Below are positions 58,339 to 64,000 of a stretch of 64,000 bases of DNA, in pieces. The stretch's first letter is position 1. Each line of letters starts with the position of its first letter. Where the stretch lies: NCBI GenBank assembly GCA_900696515.1, contig CAADGK010000133.1, positions 1 to 64,000 of the forward strand, given 5' to 3'. This DNA is from an uncultured Nitrosospira sp. Lineage in GTDB: Bacteria; Nitrospirota; Nitrospiria; Nitrospirales; Nitrospiraceae. Under the pieces are notes generated by a model. It saw nothing but the letters and a program-made list of their open reading frames with translations, had not been told where the DNA came from and did no database searches. Position numbers and translations under genes: made by a program.

Positions 58339-59265
58339 ATGGAGATCGAAAGCATGTTTCAGCTTTCTGATCAGCAAGACGACGGCGGAGAACACACCCC
58401 GCCTGGTCCACCCGGAGGCAAGAAAGGTTACCCTGGGTTGGTCCTGGTCCCACCCAGTGATCGGACGATCTTACGACGCCGGCTCATACGAGGAGGAGTC
58501 CTGATTGCTGCCGGACTATGGCTCCTATCAACATTCACGGCAAGATCTCCTGTCTCTGATACCCCGGCAGATTGCCAATACGAGTCCGGCCGATTGAGCA
58601 CGGAGGCTACTCCCGAGAACTGTACCCCAGCACCAGCTGCAACGGAGACAGACCTCCGTCCCGACGAGGCTAACCTGACACAGGCCTCACCGGTTTCAAC
58701 CTCCATCGAGGCACCACCTCTGCCTGCGGCACATCAGATTGATTCTGAACAGTCTCAAGCCACGGCTATGGTCGAGCAACCATCACCGGCTCATCCTGAA
58801 TCAACTCAAGTTCGTACAAAGCCACAGGCTGAAACCTTGCATTATGAGAAACCTGCCGGAACCCGGATACCTGAAAAACCCACCGTGAATCCAGAGAGTG
58901 ACGCCCACCTTGCCGACCAAGGAGACCCCTTTGCTCAATATCGCCTCGCACGACGGATTGCCCAGCAGGAGGGTCGACAGGCTCCTGAGTCGATGAGTTG
59001 GTACAAGAAAGCCTTTAGCGGCTTACATCGTCTCGCGGAATCCGGGAATGGACAAGCCATGTATGTTCTCGGCGTCATGTATGCTTATGGACGCGGGGTC
59101 GAACGAGATATCAGCCAGGCACGGCGCTGGCTGACTCGGGCCGTTGATCAGAAGGTAACAGCAGCTCAACCAGTTCTCACGAGCCTTCCATTACCAGCTC
59201 GACAAACTCCGAATCTACAGATTCACGCCGCTGAATCGGCAAAACCCCGCAAACAGCAGAACTGA
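58339..59265 (+). CDS. Membrane-anchored Sel1-like repeat protein
   Basis: 308 residues. A charged, Gly/Pro-rich cytoplasmic N-terminus, one transmembrane segment (RRLIRGGVLIAAGLWLLSTF), a long low-complexity Pro/Glu/Thr linker (about 75-190), then Sel1-like units GDPFAQYRLARRIAQQ and GNGQAMYVLGVMYAYGRGVERDISQARRWLTRAVDQ. Start uncertain between ATGs at 58339 and 58354. Resembles scaffolding proteins facing the periplasm; target unknown. Confidence 0.75.
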   Translation: MEIESMFQLSDQQDDGGEHTPPGPPGGKKGYPGLVLVPPSDRTILRRRLIRGGVLIAAGLWLLSTFTARSPVSDTPADCQYESGRLSTEATPENCTPAPAATETDLRPDEANLTQASPVSTSIEAPPLPAAHQIDSEQSQATAMVEQPSPAHPESTQVRTKPQAETLHYEKPAGTRIPEKPTVNPESDAHLADQGDPFAQYRLARRIAQQEGRQAPESMSWYKKAFSGLHRLAESGNGQAMYVLGVMYAYGRGVERDISQARRWLTRAVDQKVTAAQPVLTSLPLPARQTPNLQIHAAESAKPRKQQN

Positions 59266-59333
59266 CGGAGGTCAGGCGCCCCAACGCAATCGTTGCACCA
59301 ACCTTGAGGATTTCTTACAATGCCGGAACTCTC

Positions 59334-60062
59334 ATGACAGTCATCACTCGCATCAAGACCAAAGTACCCGCTGCCTACAGGCTGATTCACATCGAGACTG
59401 ACACGCACGACACAAAGACGTTCCGTTTTGAACTTCCGGCCGACAACACGCTGGACATGTTGCCCGGAGACTTTCTGTACCTCCATGCGACAGTAAACGG
59501 CAAACAGATCAAGCGGGCCTACACACCATCCTCGCTGCCCGGCATCACCGGTTCTTTCGACTTAACGGTTAAACGCTACGAAACCGGCACCATCTCAAAG
59601 TATCTCCATGAGCAGAACATCGGGGATACGGTCCTGATGAGTGGGCCAAACACCGGTGGACATTGGGTCGATGGCATGGCCAAACAAGTGGGATTTGTGG
59701 CGGGAGGCACCGGTATTACACCGATGATCTCCATTATTCGTTGGATTCTGACTAGAAAGATTGATGCCGAAATATCTTTGATCTTTGCCAATAAAACCGA
59801 GCAGGATATTATTTTCCGGCAGGAGTGGAACCGATACGTCCGGGACTATCCGAACTTCCACTGCCACTATCTGCTCGAACAGCCGCCTGTGGGATGGACC
59901 GGCAGCACAGGACGAATCACGCCAGACCTGTTGCGTCGATACCTCCCCTCACCAGGCCCTGATACTTGCATCTTCCTCTGTGGTCCCCCACCAATGGTCG
60001 ATACGCTGGAAACCACACTGAAAGAACTGGGTTATCCTGAACGTGCCGTTATCCTTCCCTAG
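59334..60062 (+). CDS. FAD/NAD(P)-binding oxidoreductase (ferredoxin reductase type)
   Basis: 242 residues from the ATG at 59334. FAD domain with KRAYTPSSLPG (RxYS/T motif) and KRYETGTISKYLHE, then the NAD(P) domain VGFVAGGTGITPMISIIRWIL and the C-terminal CIFLCGPPPMVDTLETTLKELG. Similar to cytochrome b5 reductase or phenol hydroxylase reductase cores, without its own 2Fe-2S domain. Electron acceptor unknown; the 4Fe-4S/2Fe-2S proteins lie 23 kb away. Confidence 0.87.
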   Translation: MTVITRIKTKVPAAYRLIHIETDTHDTKTFRFELPADNTLDMLPGDFLYLHATVNGKQIKRAYTPSSLPGITGSFDLTVKRYETGTISKYLHEQNIGDTVLMSGPNTGGHWVDGMAKQVGFVAGGTGITPMISIIRWILTRKIDAEISLIFANKTEQDIIFRQEWNRYVRDYPNFHCHYLLEQPPVGWTGSTGRITPDLLRRYLPSPGPDTCIFLCGPPPMVDTLETTLKELGYPERAVILP

Positions 60063-60305
60063 ATCCAGTTCTCTGATGCACTATTCCTCAACCATTCGTC
60101 CGGGGTGCAGCATTTTTCCTCAGACTTTCTAGGCAGTTCTCTCGTCGATTCTCCTATCCTATTGAGTAATCTTTGAATGGTGCGGGCATGGTTTTCGCTT
60201 CATGTAGATTGAAAGGCCTTGTGCGTCACTGACATCACAAAGTGATCAATCTAGCCATCAGACCCATCCAAGAACGTTCTCACCTCTCACCTACAGGAGG
60301 TTGCC

Positions 60306-61578
60306 ATGCCTCAGCCCCGGTTGTTTTCACAGGCAGCAAGGAAAGTGGCCGACAAGGCGGTGACTCGTGAAATCCACCGACTGGCAGAAAAAGTTCGGGC
60401 CAACGGAGGACAACCGCTGGATCTCGTTCTCCCTGATGGCTCGCAGCTCAATTTCGGTCGAGAACCCTGTGCCTACTGGCAATCCACGACCTGAATCTCT
60501 TACCAATACTGACCCATCTCACATTGGGGTCTCTCGGTGAAGCCTTCATTGACGGACGCATTGACATCGACGGCGATATTCTGACCGTCATCGCCAGTGC
60601 CGAACGACTGGCCGAGGCCCCTGGAGCACCGATCACGTCCCGCATCAATCAAGTCTGGTCCAACCATACGCCTGATCAAGACCTTTCAGACATCAGATAC
60701 CACTATGACGTCGGCAATGAGTTCTACAGGCTCTGGCTTGATGAACGGATGGTGTACTCCTGCGCCTACTTCGAGACCGGCAGAGCAACGATCGATGAAG
60801 CGCAACAGGCCAAGCTCTATCACATTTGCCGGAAGCTCGTCTGCAACCAGGCGACCGGGTCCTCGATATCGGCTGCGGTTGGGGCTGGCTGATCATGTAT
60901 GCAGCACAGCGATATGGCGTGCAGGCAACCGGTATCACATTATCGGAGAATCAATTCGCGCTTGCGAAGGACCGTATCAGGGAGGCCGGGCTTCACGGGA
61001 AGGTGGAGGTTCTGCTCTTGGGTTATCGTAACGCCCCATCTCATTTCAGTGAGGCCTCGTTCGACAAGGTGGCAAGTGTTGGGATGTTTGAGCACGTCGG
61101 CCTGAGAAATCTTCCCATCTATGTCGGTGCTGTACGGCGACTCCTCCGCGATCGAGGATTGTTCTTGAACCATGGCTTCACTTCGTCTGACAGCGACGGA
61201 CGCATGGTGGGTTCAGGGGTGAACGATTTCATCGACAAGTACGTCTTCCCGAATAATGAGCTGTTGCATCTCCACGTGGTCATCCGGAAGATGGCGGCAC
61301 AGCATTTTGAGATCTACGACGTCGAAAGTCTCCACCCCCACTATGCACGCACGCTCGCGATCTGGTCACAACGGCTGGAGACGCAGCTGGACGCAGCACG
61401 ACGCCTGGTCGAGGAGAAGACGCTTCGCATCTGGCGGGCCTATTTGGCCGGCGTTTACCTCGGATTTCGACAAGGGTGGATGAATATTTATCAGGTGCTG
61501 GCGAGCAGACAGAAGACCGACAGACCGACAGAATTACCGCTGACGCGAAGGTGGATGTATGCGCCAACTGGCACTTAG
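60306..61578 (+). pseudogene. cfa: Cyclopropane-fatty-acyl-phospholipid synthase with two frameshifts
   Basis: Transfers a methylene from SAM to unsaturated lipid chains. The gene is broken into three frames: 60306 to about 60475 ([31 protein letters not shown]), then about 60476-60845 ([47 protein letters not shown]), then to 61578 ([30 protein letters not shown]..). Each switch is consistent with loss of one base, the second at CTC-(C)-GTC. The catalytic parts are intact apart from that. The AGGAGG before the ATG is excellent. Either real decay or sequencing error. Confidence 0.9.
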
Positions 61579-63047
61579 CGATCCGGGGGACGCTCACGCT
61601 CGTGATGGCCCTTGCCGAGAAGACTCTGAAGCACCCGTTCGGCTGCCTCAGCTCCATCACGAATGCAATCCGGAATGCCGACGCCCCGATAGCCAGCTCC
61701 AGTCAGCACAAGCCCAGGATAGCGGCTGAGTGCCGCCTCCAATTGTACCAACCGATCCAGATGGCCGATCGTATATTGAGGCATGGCCTTCCACCACCGA
61801 TTCACCTCGGTATACAGTGGTTCCGCCGTGATGCCGCAGATACCGGCCAGTTCTTCTCTCAGAGTTGCGACAAGTTCCTGATTCTCTCGCTGAAGAATGT
61901 CTTCTCGCCCGACACCACCCGCATAGCAACGTACGAGCAACTGATCCGACGGCGCGCGATGTGGCCACTTCAGGGAGGTCCAGGTTGCGGCAATCAAGTC
62001 CCGCTGCTCCCGTCTTGGCACGATAAAGCCAAATCCTTCGATGGCACTCGTCTGGCTCCTTGGGAAGGCCATTGCGATCGTGGCGGTCGACGCATAGGGA
62101 ATCAGATCGAGCAGGCCGCCGGCGATCGGTGTCAATGGGCGCAACAGTTCTGCCGACACATAGGCCGGCGTCGCTAGGACCAGGCTTTCGGCGGAAATAG
62201 CGGAGCCGTTCTCCAGGATAAGATCGTACATCCAGCGGCCGAGTTCATGTGACCTGACCCTGAGCGCGTCGACTCGAGCCCCCAGCCTGAGTTCCACCCC
62301 CTGCTGTTCTAACCGACTCGTCAAGGCTGTCACCAGATCCCCGAGGCCATTCTTCAGGCTGACAAACATCGTGCGTCTTGGTCGACCGGTTGAATTGGGA
62401 GCCGCAGATTGTTTGGCGGCCATCATACCGCGGAGGATGCCGCCATGCTGCTGCTCGAGTTCAAAAAACCGTGGGAAGGTAGCCCGGAGACTCATCTGCT
62501 CGGCATCTCCTGCATAGATGCCGGCCATCAGTGGCTCCAGCACCCGCTCAAACGCGAGCGCCCCAAATCGACGCCGAAGAAAATCCGCCAATGATTCGTC
62601 GCCTCTTGAGGGACCTGGCGGAACAACATACTCCAGCCCCATGCGAGCCAATCCTATCCAGCTCAGCAGACCGCTCTGGAAGAAGGGGCCCAGCTGTTTG
62701 GGAGCAAATGAGAGCAGGCCTTCCGGCAGATCGTGCAATCGCCCGTTGGAGAGGACAGAGGCCTTCTTGCCTGTCTCATTGGTGTTGATCAGCTGATCGG
62801 CAAGTCCCAGCTTTGTACAGAGATCCAGGCCGGCCTGCTTTTGAGAGAGGAACGAGTCCGGTCCGGCCTCGGTCACGATATCGCCGACCCGATGCGTGAC
62901 AATCTTCCCCCCCCAAGCTGAGTCGGATTCCAGCACCGTGCAGCGAAGAGGAACGCCGGCTTGTGTGGCTTTTTCTCGTAACGAAAAGGCGGTGGCGAGT
63001 CCAGAAATACCACCACCGACGATGACGACGGTACGTGGTCGAGTCAC
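61575..63047 (-). CDS. hemG: Protoporphyrinogen oxidase (HemY/PPOX type)
   Basis: Oxygen-dependent FAD enzyme forming protoporphyrin IX. 490 residues: GTG start with VVIVGGGISGLATAFSLREKA (FAD fold), EAGPDSFLSQK, LEPLMAGIYAGDAEQMSLRATFP and the C-terminal FAD contact PGLVLTGAGYRGVGIPDCI. Overlaps the hemH stop (GTGA), so translation is coupled. Its end overlaps the convergent cfa stop. Confidence 0.95.
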   Translation of the reverse strand: MTRPRTVVIVGGGISGLATAFSLREKATQAGVPLRCTVLESDSAWGGKIVTHRVGDIVTEAGPDSFLSQKQAGLDLCTKLGLADQLINTNETGKKASVLSNGRLHDLPEGLLSFAPKQLGPFFQSGLLSWIGLARMGLEYVVPPGPSRGDESLADFLRRRFGALAFERVLEPLMAGIYAGDAEQMSLRATFPRFFELEQQHGGILRGMMAAKQSAAPNSTGRPRRTMFVSLKNGLGDLVTALTSRLEQQGVELRLGARVDALRVRSHELGRWMYDLILENGSAISAESLVLATPAYVSAELLRPLTPIAGGLLDLIPYASTATIAMAFPRSQTSAIEGFGFIVPRREQRDLIAATWTSLKWPHRAPSDQLLVRCYAGGVGREDILQRENQELVATLREELAGICGITAEPLYTEVNRWWKAMPQYTIGHLDRLVQLEAALSRYPGLVLTGAGYRGVGIPDCIRDGAEAAERVLQSLLGKGHHERERPPDR

Positions 63048-63994
63048 GACGACACGGCAAGTGAGGATTCGTGGGCGGCTAGGACGTCGCGTAACGTTTC
63101 GAGGATCGCGGGAGAGTCATTCAGCATCGCCATCCGCTCCAGATGCAGGCCCTTGCGCAGAGCCAATTGCGTGAGCTCAATGTCGATATCGAACAGCGTT
63201 TCCACATGGTCGCAGATAAAGCCGACGGGTGCCACCAACATGTGGCGATGTCCCGCCTGGCAGATGGTCTCAAGCATGGCTTCGACCGTCGGTCCCAACC
63301 ACGGCTCACTAGAGCGTCCCTGACTTTGATAGGCGAAATACGTCGGTTGATTGCCTAACGCGTTGGTAACAGCCTCGACCGTCCCTTTCACTTCATCGGG
63401 ATAGGGATCATTCATCTTCACGATCCGTTCCGGCAAACTATGGGCGGTGAACAATACCGGCACCGCTGCGCGCACATCGGCTGGAAACTTTTGAAGTCCT
63501 TGCCGAATGTTCTCCACAATCGCAGCAATCAGACGCGGATGCCGATTCCAGCTCCCAACATAAGTCACGGGAGTCTGATCCGCCAGCACAGTCCGGGCTT
63601 CCTCAACCTTCTTCCGATAGGCCCCCGTGCTCAGTGACGATTGTTGCGGAGCCATACAGACGCCGATGATCTGATCCGGTGATTCCTGCAGTAACTCGGC
63701 ATAGGTATCTTTGATGAAAGGATGCCAATGCCGCAAACCGACATAGACCCGGTATCGACCATCACCGGATTCACTGAGTTGTTGCTCCAGCTTCTTCGCA
63801 ACCGCTTGTGTGATCCCGACAGCCGGTGACTTTCCACCGGTGGCACGGTACCGTTCGCGAATTTCTTCCACCAACTCGGGAGGCGTCGGTCGCCCTCCAC
63901 GTACATCGAGTAAAAACGGCTCGACATTTTCCAGGCAATCTGGGCCGCCCATCGCCATGAGCAATATCGCCGTATGACGTTGTGATTGAGACAT
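63044..63994 (-). CDS. hemH: Ferrochelatase
   Basis: Inserts iron into protoporphyrin IX. 316 residues, slightly shorter at the C-terminus than many, with no added membrane domain. GLRHWHPFIKD, VPVLFTAHSLPERIV (conserved His in AHSLP), YFAYQSQGRSSEPWLGP and VAPVGFICDHVETLFDID are diagnostic. Complete in the window; other hem genes probably continue upstream beyond 64000. Confidence 0.97.
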   Translation of the reverse strand: MSQSQRHTAILLMAMGGPDCLENVEPFLLDVRGGRPTPPELVEEIRERYRATGGKSPAVGITQAVAKKLEQQLSESGDGRYRVYVGLRHWHPFIKDTYAELLQESPDQIIGVCMAPQQSSLSTGAYRKKVEEARTVLADQTPVTYVGSWNRHPRLIAAIVENIRQGLQKFPADVRAAVPVLFTAHSLPERIVKMNDPYPDEVKGTVEAVTNALGNQPTYFAYQSQGRSSEPWLGPTVEAMLETICQAGHRHMLVAPVGFICDHVETLFDIDIELTQLALRKGLHLERMAMLNDSPAILETLRDVLAAHESSLAVSS

Positions 63995-64000
63995 TGATCA

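Overview
The window is chromosomal DNA from a GC-rich Gram-negative bacterium. Gene content, lipoproteins with lipoboxes, NtrYX, a PyrR-type attenuator, queuosine, haem and squalene genes, and the style of the spacer repeats suggest a member of the Nitrospira lineage (Nitrospirota). That assignment is an inference from resemblance. No marker such as nxr or 16S rRNA is present. Most of the window is core metabolism in compact operons, with one degraded accessory stretch at about 22.5-28 kb and another at about 46.4-49.6 kb.

Layout. 1-2.6 kb: lepA-lepB on the minus strand behind a perfect consensus sigma-70 promoter, next to a tandemly duplicated ~205-bp non-coding block. 3.1-5 kb: an exported hypothetical and a VapBC-type toxin-antitoxin pair that appears leaderless. 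5.1-7.7 kb: bioA and an L-2-hydroxyglutarate oxidase-like gene. 7.8-19.2 kb: a long minus-strand pyrimidine operon, pyrR-pyrB-pyrC-DUF4149-carA-sppA-M48 protease-carB-greA-SAM hydroxide adenosyltransferase. Its leader carries a visible promoter, a PyrR-binding motif and an intrinsic terminator. 19.3-22.5 kb: a CorA-like transporter and a THUMP-domain RNA methyltransferase.

22.5-28 kb is a low-density region. It has three decayed gene-end copies, two hairpin elements of one family, a larger element with inverted ends, a lipoprotein, a second PIN/AbrB toxin-antitoxin module and an exported YqgE/AlgH protein. 27.8-29.2 kb: two Sel1-repeat lipoproteins. 29.3-32.9 kb: minus-strand acylphosphatase, RpoS-like sigma factor, apt, DksA-like protein, queC and a cytochrome c. 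33.4-36.3 kb: tRNA-Pro, alanine dehydrogenase and a four-gene block with a 2Fe-2S and a 4Fe-4S ferredoxin. 36.3-41.9 kb: squalene/phytoene synthase, htpX, two hypotheticals, an MFS transporter, a small lipoprotein and yqeY. 41.9-46.4 kb: a complete phosphorelay set (receiver with Cys tail, receiver-GGDEF, hybrid kinase with two receivers, HPt). 46.6-48.8 kb: a PhyH-like oxygenase, a dead IS481-type transposase and tRNA-Ala. 48.9-58.2 kb: PilZ-like protein, purM-purN, ntrY-ntrX, DUF1844, mazG and hypotheticals. 58.3-64 kb: a third Sel1-like protein, a ferredoxin reductase-like flavoprotein, a doubly frameshifted cyclopropane fatty acid synthase gene, and hemH-hemG.

The most informative observations are the PyrR attenuator governing a ten-gene operon that includes unrelated membrane-quality-control genes, the self-contained phosphorelay, the uncharacterised ferredoxin block, the toxin-antitoxin promoter/operator arrangement, and several undescribed repeat families. 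I did not find a clearly novel defence or mobile system. Start codons in the ORF track were moved in many genes on ribosome-binding-site evidence, as noted per entry.
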